This document shows positions 52,684-64,000 of a stretch of DNA of 64,000 nucleotides, one piece after another. The stretch covers positions 62,001 through 126,000 of the forward strand of contig NZ_JAQQGN010000009.1 of NCBI RefSeq assembly GCF_028550595.1, read 5' to 3'. Under the pieces are notes generated by a model. The model was given only the letters and a program-made list of their open reading frames with translations, was not told the origin of the DNA and did no database searches. The stretch is from Luteimonas sp. BLCC-B24. GTDB lineage: Bacteria > Pseudomonadota > Gammaproteobacteria > Xanthomonadales > Xanthomonadaceae. Made by a program: the position numbers and the translations under genes. Position 1 is the stretch's first letter; each line of letters opens with the position of its first letter.

Positions 52684-53346
52684 ATGGACACGTCCGCCCC
52701 CTGGCCGACCCTGTCGCCCGCCGAGGCGCGGGTGCTGGGCTGCCTGGTCGAGAAGCAGGCCACCACGCCCGACGTCTATCCGCTGACCGTCAACGCCGCG
52801 CAGGCGGCCGCCAACCAGAAGACCGCGCGCGACCTGGTCTTGAACCTGAGCCATGGCGACGTGCACCACGCGCTGCGCCAGCTCGAAGGCCATCGGCTGG
52901 CCCGGCAGTCGTTCTCCTCGCGCGCCGAGCGCTACGAACACACCGTCGCCAGCCGGCTCGATCTACCGCAGCCCCAGGTCGTGCTGCTGGCGCTGCTGCT
53001 GCTCCGCGGCGCGCAGACGGTCGGCGAACTGCTGTCGCGCAGCGAGCGCCTGCACTCCTTCGCCGATGCCGAGGATGCGCGCCATCACCTCGAACGGTTG
53101 CGCGGCAAGGCGCTGGTGGTGCGGATTCCGCCCTCGGCCGGCCGCCGCGAGGATCGCTATGCGCATCTGCTGTGCGGGCCGGTCGATGTCGACGCGATCG
53201 CGGCCGCCGCGGGCGCTGCGCGTGCGGTGGAGGGCGACGCCGCGCTCACGGCGCGGGTCGAGGCGCTCGAAGCCGAGGTCGCCGCGCTGCGCGCGGCGCT
53301 GGACACCCTGGTCGCGCAGCCGACGCACGGCACCACCGGCGCCTAG
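52684..53346 (+). CDS. YceH-family protein (DUF480)
   Basis: A 220-residue, two winged-helix protein. [26 protein letters not shown] is the defining start, with [29 protein letters not shown] following; the C-terminus has an Ala-rich coiled-coil. The function is unknown but DNA binding is likely from the fold. The ATG at 52684 is taken; a GTG at 52675 is also possible. Confidence 0.93.
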   Translation: MDTSAPWPTLSPAEARVLGCLVEKQATTPDVYPLTVNAAQAAANQKTARDLVLNLSHGDVHHALRQLEGHRLARQSFSSRAERYEHTVASRLDLPQPQVVLLALLLLRGAQTVGELLSRSERLHSFADAEDARHHLERLRGKALVVRIPPSAGRREDRYAHLLCGPVDVDAIAAAAGAARAVEGDAALTARVEALEAEVAALRAALDTLVAQPTHGTTGA

Positions 53347-53424
53347 TCCAGGCGCTTCCGGCAGGCCTGCCGGACGCGCGTCGCCGCGCGTGAGCGTGCG
53401 CCTACGCGGCGCCCGCGCCACGCC

Positions 53425-55401
53425 TCAGCTGTCGAGCAGTGCCTTGATCGAAGCGAAGCCGTGGTTTGCGCGTTCGCGCTTGCGCGCGGCGTCGGCCACC
53501 GGATCGGCGCCGTCGCGCTGCAGCTCCTCGGCCGGCAGTTCGTCGAAGAAGCGGCTGGGCGTGAGCCGCAGCTTCTGGCCCCAGCGCTGCGTTTCGCGCG
53601 GGTGCGACAGCCACAGCTGTTCCTTGGCGCGGGTGATGCCGACGTAGAGCAGCCGCCGCTCCTCGTCGATCCGGCCCTCGTCGATGCTCGATTCGTGCGG
53701 CAGGGTGTTGTCGTCCATGCCCACGATGAACACGTAGCGGAATTCCAGTCCCTTGGCCGCGTGCATGCTCATCAGCCGCACCTGGTTGCCCGGATCGCTC
53801 TTGTCCGAATGGCTCAGCAGCGCCAGCTGCGACGCCAGCTCGCCCGGGCCGGCGCCGCGGGCGCCTTCGAACCAGTCGGCCAGCTCGTCGAGATTGCCGC
53901 GGCGGATGTTGAACAGCGTGTCGGTCTTGCACTGCGCCTTGAGCATCGCCACCAGGCCCGAGCGCTCGTTGAGCGCGCGCACCAGATCGCCCGGCGCCAT
54001 GTGGCCGGCATCGGCGCGCAGCCCGCGCACGATGTCGGCGAACTCGCTCAGCGCATTCGCCGCGCGCGGCGGCAGCTGCTTGAGCAGGCCCATCGATTCG
54101 ATCGCCCGCGACATCGGCATGTCCGCGCCGCGCGCGAGTTCGGCCAGGCGTGCCAGCGAGGTCTGGCCGACGCCGCGTGCCGGCGACTGCACGGCGCGCA
54201 GGAACGCCGAGTCGTCGTCGGGATTGGCCAGCACGCGCAGCCAGGCCATCGCGTCCTTGACCTCGCCGCGGTCGAGGAAGGCCGTGCCGCCGCTGAGGTG
54301 ATACGGCACCCGCAGCAGTTGCAGCGCCTTCTCCAGCGGCCGCGACAGGTGATTGCTGCGGAACAGGATGCAGAACTCGCTCCACTCCACCTGGCGCGAG
54401 GTCTGCAGGAAGTGGATCTCGCCGGCGACGCGCTCGGCCTCGTGCTCGGAGTCGCGGCATTCCCAGATGCGGATGCGCTCGCCGTCGGCCTGCGCGCTCC
54501 ACAGCGTTTTCGGATGTTCGTGCGGGTTGTGCGCGATCAACGCATTGGCCGCGCGCAGCACGCGGTTGCTGCAGCGGTAGTTCTGTTCCAGCTTGACGAT
54601 GCGCAAGGCCGGATAGTCGGTGCCCAGCTGCAGCAGGTTCTCCGGATTCGCGCCGCGCCAGGCGTAGATGCTCTGGTCGTCGTCGCCCACGCAGGTGAAG
54701 TTGCCCTTCGGACCGGCGATCGCCTTGAGCAGGCGGTATTGCGCGTCGTTGGTGTCCTGGCATTCGTCGACCAGCAGGTAACCGATGCGCTCGCGCCAGG
54801 CCAGCACGGCATCCGGATCGGATTCGAGCAGCTGCACCGGCAGCCGGATCAGATCGTCGAAATCCACCGCATTGAAGGCGTTCAGCCGTTCCTGGTAGCG
54901 CGCATACAGCGCCGCGGCTTCGAACTCGCGCGCGCTGCGCGCGGCCGCGTGCGCCTCCACGGGAGAGAGACCGGCGTTCTTGGCCTTCGACACCAGGCCC
55001 TGCATCAGCTGGATCACGTCGGGCTTCACGCCCGGCAGCAGGTCCTTGAACTGCGCCGCGCTGTCGTCGGCATCGAAGATCGAGAATCCTCGGCGCAGGC
55101 CGAGCTTCGCGTGGTCGATCTGCAGCATCTTCAGGCCCAGGGCGTGGAAGGTGCAGATCGTCAGCCCGTCGGCGGCGTCGCCGCGGAGGCGCTTGGCGAT
55201 GCGCTCGCGCATTTCCTTGGCGGACTTGTTGGTGAACGTGATCGCGGCGATGCGCTTGGCCGGATAGCGGCCGGACTGGATCAGGTGGGCGATCTTCTCG
55301 ACGATCACGCGCGTCTTGCCGCTGCCCGCGCCCGCGAGCACCAGCAGCGGGCCGTCGACGTGGCCGAGGGCTTCGGCTTGTTGGGGGTTCAGACCGTGCA
55401 T
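53425..55401 (-). CDS. rep: ATP-dependent DNA helicase Rep
   Basis: A 658-residue superfamily 1A helicase that assists replication fork progression. Motif I LAGAGSGKT has K29; motif II is VDECQDTN, motif III GDDDQSIYAWRGA, and motif V/VI are in LMSMHAAKGLEF and RLLYVGITRAKE. The start MHGLNPQQAEAL fits Rep; an ATG four codons upstream (55413) is possible. Length is close to the usual 670. Confidence 0.95.
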   Translation of the reverse strand: MHGLNPQQAEALGHVDGPLLVLAGAGSGKTRVIVEKIAHLIQSGRYPAKRIAAITFTNKSAKEMRERIAKRLRGDAADGLTICTFHALGLKMLQIDHAKLGLRRGFSIFDADDSAAQFKDLLPGVKPDVIQLMQGLVSKAKNAGLSPVEAHAAARSAREFEAAALYARYQERLNAFNAVDFDDLIRLPVQLLESDPDAVLAWRERIGYLLVDECQDTNDAQYRLLKAIAGPKGNFTCVGDDDQSIYAWRGANPENLLQLGTDYPALRIVKLEQNYRCSNRVLRAANALIAHNPHEHPKTLWSAQADGERIRIWECRDSEHEAERVAGEIHFLQTSRQVEWSEFCILFRSNHLSRPLEKALQLLRVPYHLSGGTAFLDRGEVKDAMAWLRVLANPDDDSAFLRAVQSPARGVGQTSLARLAELARGADMPMSRAIESMGLLKQLPPRAANALSEFADIVRGLRADAGHMAPGDLVRALNERSGLVAMLKAQCKTDTLFNIRRGNLDELADWFEGARGAGPGELASQLALLSHSDKSDPGNQVRLMSMHAAKGLEFRYVFIVGMDDNTLPHESSIDEGRIDEERRLLYVGITRAKEQLWLSHPRETQRWGQKLRLTPSRFFDELPAEELQRDGADPVADAARKRERANHGFASIKALLDS

Positions 55402-55491
55402 CGCGGGGGACATCGGACAACGCCCGCTAGTGTACCGGTCGGCGGCGTCGGCTCCGCGCCGGGTGTGGCGGCGCGCGGCTAGAATTCGGCG

Positions 55492-56115
55492 ATGGCCAAG
55501 CTCTATTTCTACTACTCGGCGATGAATGCCGGGAAGACCACCACGCTGCTGCAGAGCGCGCACAACTACCGCGAGCGCGGCATGCGGGTGGCGATCCTGA
55601 CCCCGCGCCTCGACCACCGCGCGGGTGTGGGCCGGGTGGCGTCGCGGATCGGGCTGTCGGCGGAGGCGGTGGCATTCGATCGCGGCGACGATCTGCTCGC
55701 GCGCGTCCGCGGCCTGGTCGAGGCGAACGGCGGCCTCGACTGCGTGCTGGTCGACGAGGCCCAGTTCCTGGCGCGCGCCCAGGTGTGGCAGTTGTCGGAG
55801 GTCGTCGATGCGCTGCGGATTCCGGTGCTGTGTTACGGCCTGCGCACCGATTTCCGCGGTGAATTGTTCGAAGGCAGCCAGCACCTGCTGGCCTGGGCGG
55901 ACGAACTGAGCGAGATCAAGACGATCTGCCACACCGGCAAGAAAGCCACGATGACCGTGCGCGTCGACGATCAGGGCTATGCGGTGCAGGACGGGCCGCA
56001 GGTGGAGATCGGCGGCAACGAGCGCTACGTCTCGGTGAGCCGCGCCGAGTTCAAGCGCATCGTGCGCGGCGAGGGCCGGATCGAGCCCGCGCAGCCGCCG
56101 CTGCCGCTGGGCTGA
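55492..56115 (+). CDS. tdk: thymidine kinase (type II)
   Basis: A 207-residue salvage enzyme phosphorylating thymidine. The P-loop is [10 protein letters not shown] (K15), the DEAQFL Walker B/catalytic glutamate is intact, and [15 protein letters not shown] forms the lasso region. The usual pair of zinc cysteine pairs is incomplete: only one cysteine ([10 protein letters not shown]) is visible where CxxC is expected, and the second pair is absent, as in many type II enzymes from proteobacteria. Confidence 0.95.
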   Translation: MAKLYFYYSAMNAGKTTTLLQSAHNYRERGMRVAILTPRLDHRAGVGRVASRIGLSAEAVAFDRGDDLLARVRGLVEANGGLDCVLVDEAQFLARAQVWQLSEVVDALRIPVLCYGLRTDFRGELFEGSQHLLAWADELSEIKTICHTGKKATMTVRVDDQGYAVQDGPQVEIGGNERYVSVSRAEFKRIVRGEGRIEPAQPPLPLG

Positions 56116-56119
56116 GCCC

Positions 56120-58936
<2,817 letters not shown>

Positions 58937-58944
58937 GGCGTGGC

Positions 58945-59508
58945 TCAGTCGGCCTGCAGCGAGGCCAGCAGATACATCCGCGCCTTCTGCCAGTCACGGC
59001 GGATGCTGCGTTCGGAGCGCTCCAGCAGCGCGGCGATTTCCAGCTCCGAGAGTCCGGCGAAATAGCGCAGCTCCACCACGTGGGCCAGCCGTGCATCGAC
59101 GGCTTCCAGCCGGGTCAGCGCCGCGTCCAGCGCCAGCGTGTCCTCGTCCAGACGCAGGCCGCTGTCGACGTTCTCGGGCAGTTCGGTGACCCGGTGGAGG
59201 TCGCCGCCACGCTTCTGCGCCAGGCGCTGGCGCGCGTAATCGACGACCACGCTGCGCATCGCCGAGGCGGCGTAGGCGAAGAAGTGGCCGCGGTCGTTGA
59301 AGCGCGCCTCGGGCCGGCCCGCCAGCTTCAGATAGGCCTCGTGGACGAGGGCGGTCGCGTCGAGGGTCATGCCGTGGCGACCGGCGAGCTGGCGCCGGGC
59401 CATCTGGTGCAGCTCGGTGTAGAGCGTGGAGAGCACGCGATCGAGCGCATCGCGATCGCCGCCGCGCGCGGCATCCAGCCAGAGCGTGATATCGGAGCCC
59501 GTGCTCAT
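58945..59508 (-). CDS. ECF-like sigma factor (Sig-70_X6 type)
   Basis: A 187-residue sigma factor. Region 2 has ATALVHEAYLKLAG and FFAYAASAMRSVVVDYAR; region 4 has LSELEIAALLERSERSIRRDW. The fusion-free architecture and the adjacent TPR-kinase match the group of ECF-like factors regulated by Ser/Thr kinases rather than an anti-sigma factor. The start is the ATG at 59508. The promoters it recognises cannot be read from the sequence. Confidence 0.9.
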   Translation of the reverse strand: MSTGSDITLWLDAARGGDRDALDRVLSTLYTELHQMARRQLAGRHGMTLDATALVHEAYLKLAGRPEARFNDRGHFFAYAASAMRSVVVDYARQRLAQKRGGDLHRVTELPENVDSGLRLDEDTLALDAALTRLEAVDARLAHVVELRYFAGLSELEIAALLERSERSIRRDWQKARMYLLASLQAD

Positions 59509-59565
59509 GGCACCCCCCATTCGGGCCGACTATAGCGCGGGCCGGGGACGCGGCGGCGGCCGGCG

Positions 59566-60378
59566 TCAGCGCTGGCAGCGCGGGCACCACACCGTGGTGC
59601 GCTGGGCGATCAGCGCCTGTTGCAGCGGCGCGCCGCAGCTAGGGCAGGGCAGGCCGCCGCGGCCGTAGGCCGACAGCTCCTGCTCGAAGTAACCCGGCGC
59701 ACCGTCGGGACTGATGAAATCGCGCAGCGTGGTGCCGCCGCGGCCGATCGCGTACGCCAGGATGCGGCGGATCTCCGCGGCCAGTCGCACGTAGCGCTCG
59801 CGCGCGATGCGCCCCGCTTCACGCAGCGGCGAAATGCCGGCCGCATGCAGGGCCTCGGTCGCGTAGATGTTGCCCACGCCGACGATGATGCGCTGGTCCA
59901 TCAGAAACGCCTTGACCGGCGCACGCCGACCGCGGCTGGCGCGGAACAGATACGCGCCGTCGAACGCGTCGTCGAGCGGTTCCGGGCCGAGGTCGCGCAG
60001 CAGCGCATGGGTCTCGCCGGGCGCCTGCCACAGCAGGCAACCGAAGCGACGCGGATCGTTGAAGCGCAGCACTTGGCCCGAGTCGAGCGCGATGTCGACA
60101 TGGTCGTGTGCGCGAAGCGGCACGTCCGGCGCCAGCACGCGCAGGCTGCCCGACATGCCCAGATGCAGCAGCGCGCTGCCGGCGTGCGTGTCGAGCAGCA
60201 GGTACTTCGCGCGTCGGCGGATCGCATCGATGCGCTGGCCGGGCAGCTGCGCGGCCACCTCGGGCGGAATCGGCCAGCGCAGGTCGGGCCGGCGCAGCGT
60301 GACCGCGGCGATCGTGCGCCCGGTCAGATGCGGGGCCAGGCCGGCGCGGGTGGTCTCGACTTCGGGCAGTTCGGGCAT
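59566..60378 (-). CDS. mutM: formamidopyrimidine-DNA glycosylase
   Basis: A 270-residue base-excision repair glycosylase/lyase that removes 8-oxoguanine. It has the catalytic Pro2-Glu3 (MPELPEVETTRAGL), the central helix-2-turn-helix (VGVGNIYATEALHAAGI), and the four-cysteine zinc finger (CPSCGAPL...CPRCQR) at the C-terminus. It is of standard length. Confidence 0.97.
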   Translation of the reverse strand: MPELPEVETTRAGLAPHLTGRTIAAVTLRRPDLRWPIPPEVAAQLPGQRIDAIRRRAKYLLLDTHAGSALLHLGMSGSLRVLAPDVPLRAHDHVDIALDSGQVLRFNDPRRFGCLLWQAPGETHALLRDLGPEPLDDAFDGAYLFRASRGRRAPVKAFLMDQRIIVGVGNIYATEALHAAGISPLREAGRIARERYVRLAAEIRRILAYAIGRGGTTLRDFISPDGAPGYFEQELSAYGRGGLPCPSCGAPLQQALIAQRTTVWCPRCQR

Positions 60379-60497
60379 CGGGCCGGGGCCATCGGGGCAG
60401 GCCCTCCGTTATCGGGGGGCGCGTCGCGGATTCAATGCGGGGCGCTGAACGGCGCGGTCACGGCATGCGACGCGCGCCTGGCGTCGGACCCCCGCGC

Positions 60498-61748
60498 TCA
60501 GCCGGTCCAGGGCGGCAGCCGCGTGGGCACGGCCGGCGCGTCGAGGGTCACGTACTTCGGCAGACCGTCGCGGCCGTAGGGCGGCGGCGCCTCACCGCGG
60601 ATCAGCGGTTCCAGATACCGGCGCGCGGCCTCGGTGATGCCGAAGCCGTCGCGGCGGATGAAGCCGGCCGGCATGGTCTTCTCGTGGTTGGCCACCGTCT
60701 GCAGCGGCGCGGCCTCGATGGTCCAGCGGTAGGGCGCATCCGAGGTGCGCGCGATCACCGGCATGGTCGCATTGTGGCCGTCGAGTGCGAAGCGCACCGC
60801 GGCACGGCCGACCGCCATCGCCTGGTCCACGTCGGTCTTCGACGCGACGTGGCGCGCGGAACGCTGCAGGTAGTCGGGCAGGGTCCAGTGCACCTTGTAG
60901 CCCAGCGCGTCCTTGACCCGGCCCGCCAGGTGCGAGGCGACGCCACCGAGCTGGGTGTGCCCGAACGCGTCCTGGCCGCCGCCGGCATCGGCGACGAAGC
61001 GCCCGTCGGCGTCGCGGATGCCCTCGCTGGCCACGACCACGCACCAGCCCACGCGCTCGACCACCTGCTTCACCCGGGCGAGGAACGCGGCCTCCTCGTA
61101 GGCGCGTTCGGGAAACAGGATGATCTGCGGTGCATCGTCCGGGCCCTGGCCAGCGAGGCCCGCCGCCGCGGCCAGCCAGCCGGCATGCCGCCCCATGGCC
61201 TCGTAGACGAACACCTTGGTCGAGGTGTCGGCCATTGCCGCGACATCGAGCGCCGCCTCGCGCACCGAGACCGCGGTGTACTTCGCCGCCGAGCCGAAGC
61301 CCGGGCAGCAGTCGGTGACCGCCAGATCGTTGTCGATGGTCTTGGGCACGCCGATGCAGGTCAGCGGATAGTCGAACTCGGCCGCCAGCTGCGAGACCTT
61401 GAGCGCGGTGTCGGCCGAATCGTTGCCGCCGTTGTAGAGGAACCAGCGCACGTCGTGCGCGCGCAGCACCTCGATCAGGCGTTCGTACTTCGCGCGGTCG
61501 GCGTCGATCGACTTGAGCTTGTAGCGGCAGGAGCCGAACGCGCCGCCCGGCGTGTGCGCGAGCGCGCGCACCGTCGCCAGCGGGATCTTTGACGCGTCCA
61601 CGAGATCCTCGCGCAACGCACCGAGCACGCCGTTGCGCGCCGCGAGGACCTTCACCCGGCGGCTGCGCGCCTCCTGCAGCACGGCGGACGCGGTGGCGTT
61701 GATGACGGCGGTCACGCCGCCGGATTGGGCGTAGAGCAGAGCGGGCAT
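60498..61748 (-). CDS. pfp: 6-phosphofructokinase, PPi-dependent type
   Basis: A 416-residue phosphofructokinase. The active-site motif YNGGNDS has Asp where ATP-type enzymes have Gly, and GVPKTIDNDL supplies the lysine position that favours pyrophosphate. This suggests that it uses pyrophosphate as phosphoryl donor, as is usual in this family; the Gly-rich N-terminus AQSGGVTAVIN is intact. It is a stand-alone gene, divergent from adk. Confidence 0.88.
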   Translation of the reverse strand: MPALLYAQSGGVTAVINATASAVLQEARSRRVKVLAARNGVLGALREDLVDASKIPLATVRALAHTPGGAFGSCRYKLKSIDADRAKYERLIEVLRAHDVRWFLYNGGNDSADTALKVSQLAAEFDYPLTCIGVPKTIDNDLAVTDCCPGFGSAAKYTAVSVREAALDVAAMADTSTKVFVYEAMGRHAGWLAAAAGLAGQGPDDAPQIILFPERAYEEAAFLARVKQVVERVGWCVVVASEGIRDADGRFVADAGGGQDAFGHTQLGGVASHLAGRVKDALGYKVHWTLPDYLQRSARHVASKTDVDQAMAVGRAAVRFALDGHNATMPVIARTSDAPYRWTIEAAPLQTVANHEKTMPAGFIRRDGFGITEAARRYLEPLIRGEAPPPYGRDGLPKYVTLDAPAVPTRLPPWTG

Positions 61749-61866
61749 CGCGGTCTCCGTCGGTGGGGCGTGGCGGGATACGGTAAGCTGACGCGGCCGT
61801 TCGCGGCCTCGCCGGCAGTCTACGCCGGTGACGTCGGGCGGATCCCCACACTTGCAGGAGCGTTCG

Positions 61867-62445
61867 ATGCGTCTGGTTCTTCTCGGTGCACCCGGTTCGG
61901 GCAAGGGCACGCAGGCGGCACGCCTCAAGGAACACCTGCAGGTGCCGCACATCTCCACCGGCGATCTGCTGCGCGCCGAAGTGGCCGCCGGCACCCCGCT
62001 GGGCCTGGAAGCCAAGGCGATCATGGCGCGCGGCGACCTGGTGTCGGACGACATCCTGCTGGGCATGCTCGAAGAGCGCTTCTCGCGCGAGGACACCCGT
62101 GCCGGCTTCATTCTCGACGGGTATCCGCGCAATCTCAGCCAGGCGGCCGCGCTCGACGCGCTGCTGAAGAAGCTGGGGGTGCAGTTCGACGCCGCCGTGC
62201 AGCTGGAAGTCGACAACGAGCAGATCATCGCGCGCCTGGCCGGCCGCGCCCAGGCCGAAGGCCGCGCCGACGACAGCCCCGAATCCGTGCGTCACCGCCT
62301 CGACGTCTACGACCGGCAGACCGCGCCGGTGATCGCGTTCTACCGCGACCACGACCAGCTCACCGTCGTCGACGGCGTCGGCTCGCTCGACGAGGTGTTC
62401 GCGCGCATCGTCAAGGCCATCGGCCGGGAACAGGCCGCCGCCTGA
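61867..62445 (+). CDS. adk: adenylate kinase (short form)
   Basis: A 192-residue enzyme interconverting AMP, ADP and ATP. The P-loop GAPGSGKGT is at residues 7-15, and LDGYPRN and DDSPESVRHRLDVY are conserved. The length and the absence of the extended LID segment mark it as the short form. Ribosome site: GGAG 6 nt before the ATG at 61867. Confidence 0.97.
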   Translation: MRLVLLGAPGSGKGTQAARLKEHLQVPHISTGDLLRAEVAAGTPLGLEAKAIMARGDLVSDDILLGMLEERFSREDTRAGFILDGYPRNLSQAAALDALLKKLGVQFDAAVQLEVDNEQIIARLAGRAQAEGRADDSPESVRHRLDVYDRQTAPVIAFYRDHDQLTVVDGVGSLDEVFARIVKAIGREQAAA

Positions 62446-62589
62446 GCGTCGCCCCCGACGCGGCCCTGTCGTGCCGCCGCAGCCCGCATCATCCGGCCAC
62501 AGGTCCGACCTCGCCCGCAGGCGCCGGGCGCCGCGCCCGGTGACCGCGGCGCGCGGCGGACATCCTCGAACCGTCTGGAACCGCGCATC

Positions 62590-63975
62590 GTGAAACTGCA
62601 CATCCTCGGAATCGCCGGCACCTTCATGGGCGGCGTCGCAGCGCTGGCGCGCGAACTCGGTCACGCGGTCGAGGGCAGCGACCAGGCCGTCTATCCGCCG
62701 ATGTCGACCCAGCTCGAGCAGCTCGGCATCACCCTGCACAGCGGCTACGACGCCGCCCACATCGGCGACGACGTGGACCAGGTGGTGATCGGCAATGCGC
62801 TCTCGCGCGGCAATCCCGCGGTGGAAGCCGTCCTCGACAGCGGCCGCGCCTATACCTCGGGCGCCGAGTGGTTGCGCGATCACGTGCTGCCCGGCCGCGA
62901 GGTGCTGGCGGTCGCCGGGACCCACGGCAAGACCACGACGACGACGATCCTCGCCTTCCTGCTCGAGGCCGCCGGCCGCGCGCCGGGCTTCCTGATCGGC
63001 GGTGTCGCCGAGGACTTCGGCGTCTCGGCGCGTCTGGGCGGCGCGGGCCCCACGCCGCCGCCCGGAGCCCGCGTTCCGTTCGTCGTCGAAGCCGACGAGT
63101 ACGACACCGCGTTCTTCGACAAGCGCAGCAAGTTCGTCCACTACCGGCCGACGGTGGCGATTCTCAACAACCTCGAATTCGACCACGCCGACATCTTTCC
63201 CGACATCGCCGCGATCGAGCGCCAGTTCCACCATCTGGTGCGCACGGTGCCCGGGCGCGGCCGTCTGATCGTCAACGGGCACGACGCGCATCTGGGCGCG
63301 GTGCTGGCGATGGGCTGCTGGACGCCGGTCGAGCGCTTCGGCTTCGACGCCGCATTCGACTGGTGCGCGGTCAAGCGCCGCGACGACGGCAGCGTGTTCG
63401 ACGTTCTGCGCGCGGGTGAACCGCTGGGCACCGTCGAGTGGCCGCTGGTGGGCGATCACAACGTGCTCAACGCCCTGGCCGCGATCGCCGCGTGCGCCGC
63501 GACCGGCGTCGATGCCGCGTCGGTGTTGCCCGCGCTCGCGGGCTTCCGCAGCGTCAAGCGGCGACTCGAGGTGATCGGCAACGGCCGCGGCGTCACCGTC
63601 TACGACGATTTCGCCCACCATCCCACCGCGATCGCGACCACGCTGGCCGGGCTGCGCGCCCGGGTCGGCGCTGCCCGGATCGTCGTGGCGATGGAGCCGC
63701 GCAGCAATTCGATGCGCCTCGGCGCCCATGCCGAGGCGCTGGCGCCGTCGCTTGACCTCGCCGATGCGGTGGTGTTCCTGCATCGGCCGGAGCTGGCGTG
63801 GGATGCCGGACGCGTGGTCGCTGCAGTGCGCGGCGAGGCGCATGCGGTGGCCGATGTCGATGCGCTGCTGGACACGCTCGATGGCCTGGCCGCCGAGGGC
63901 GACCATGTGGTGTTCATGTCCAACGGCGGGTTCGACGGCGCGCCGCGGCGGTTCCTGGCGCGCCTCGACATCTGA
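62590..63975 (+). CDS. mpl: UDP-N-acetylmuramate:L-Ala-gamma-D-Glu-meso-DAP ligase
   Basis: A 461-residue murein recycling ligase that attaches recovered tripeptide to UDP-MurNAc. It begins VKLHILGIAGTFMGGVAALA, followed by the Rossmann motif, the ATP-binding GTHGKTTTT, EADEYDTAFFDKRSKFVHY and the C-terminal DDFAHHPTAI and EPRSNSMRLG. The start is a GTG. It lies 144 bp downstream of adk on the same strand and could share its transcript. The coding end is 25 bp before the window edge. Confidence 0.96.
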   Translation: MKLHILGIAGTFMGGVAALARELGHAVEGSDQAVYPPMSTQLEQLGITLHSGYDAAHIGDDVDQVVIGNALSRGNPAVEAVLDSGRAYTSGAEWLRDHVLPGREVLAVAGTHGKTTTTTILAFLLEAAGRAPGFLIGGVAEDFGVSARLGGAGPTPPPGARVPFVVEADEYDTAFFDKRSKFVHYRPTVAILNNLEFDHADIFPDIAAIERQFHHLVRTVPGRGRLIVNGHDAHLGAVLAMGCWTPVERFGFDAAFDWCAVKRRDDGSVFDVLRAGEPLGTVEWPLVGDHNVLNALAAIAACAATGVDAASVLPALAGFRSVKRRLEVIGNGRGVTVYDDFAHHPTAIATTLAGLRARVGAARIVVAMEPRSNSMRLGAHAEALAPSLDLADAVVFLHRPELAWDAGRVVAAVRGEAHAVADVDALLDTLDGLAAEGDHVVFMSNGGFDGAPRRFLARLDI

Positions 63976-64000
63976 TCGCCGCAGGCCTGCGTACACTGCC

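Overview
The window is a high-GC gammaproteobacterial chromosome segment. Its gene content (ttcA, rdgC, tatABC, hemH, plsB, a PPi-type phosphofructokinase, an adk-mpl pair and a long xanthomonad-style intergenic repeat) best fits the Lysobacteraceae/Xanthomonadaceae, near Luteimonas or Lysobacter. This placement is inferred from protein sequence and gene content only. No rRNA, tRNA or CRISPR was seen.

Layout. 0-6.8 kb: the start of a cytochrome c oxidase operon (ctaC-ctaD), a radical SAM/UdgX uracil-DNA repair pair, and small exported or membrane proteins. 6.8-13.2 kb: oligopeptidase A, a PQQ glucose dehydrogenase and a CPA1 Na+/H+ antiporter. 13.2-14.1 kb: no gene; a large imperfect inverted repeat flanked by hexamer tracts. 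14.1-28.7 kb: housekeeping genes, including an RDD-tatC-tatB-tatA run, hemH, rdgC, ttcA and plsB.

28.7-51.5 kb is a non-flagellar type III secretion system (T3SS) island. The export gate and sorting platform lie in three blocks: sctU on the plus strand; sctQ-R-S-T behind a FixL/FixJ-like histidine kinase and response regulator on the minus strand; and a FliO-like gene followed by sctV, sctD, a needle candidate, sctI, sctJ, sctK, sctL, sctN, sctO and sctP on the plus strand. A downstream accessory block encodes small proteins (one with a seven-glycine zipper, two with a Phe-Asn alternating tract), two paralogous exported proteins and a Pro/Ala-rich protein with two C-terminal hydrophobic segments. 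No secretin (SctC), classical translocator or pilotin gene is visible. A near-palindrome of the form CTAGGG-(4-5 nt)-CCCTAG occurs four times in the island, each 80-160 bp before a start codon of an island gene. This suggests a dedicated regulon.

51.5-64 kb returns to the core genome: a class C acid phosphatase, YceH, Rep helicase, thymidine kinase, a Ser/Thr kinase with TPRs beside an ECF-like sigma factor, mutM, PPi-dependent phosphofructokinase, adk and mpl.

The T3SS is the most likely novel system. It is compact and has a FliO-like protein, an enlarged SctR, a probable internal start in sctQ, its own two-component system, a shared promoter box and no recognisable secretin.
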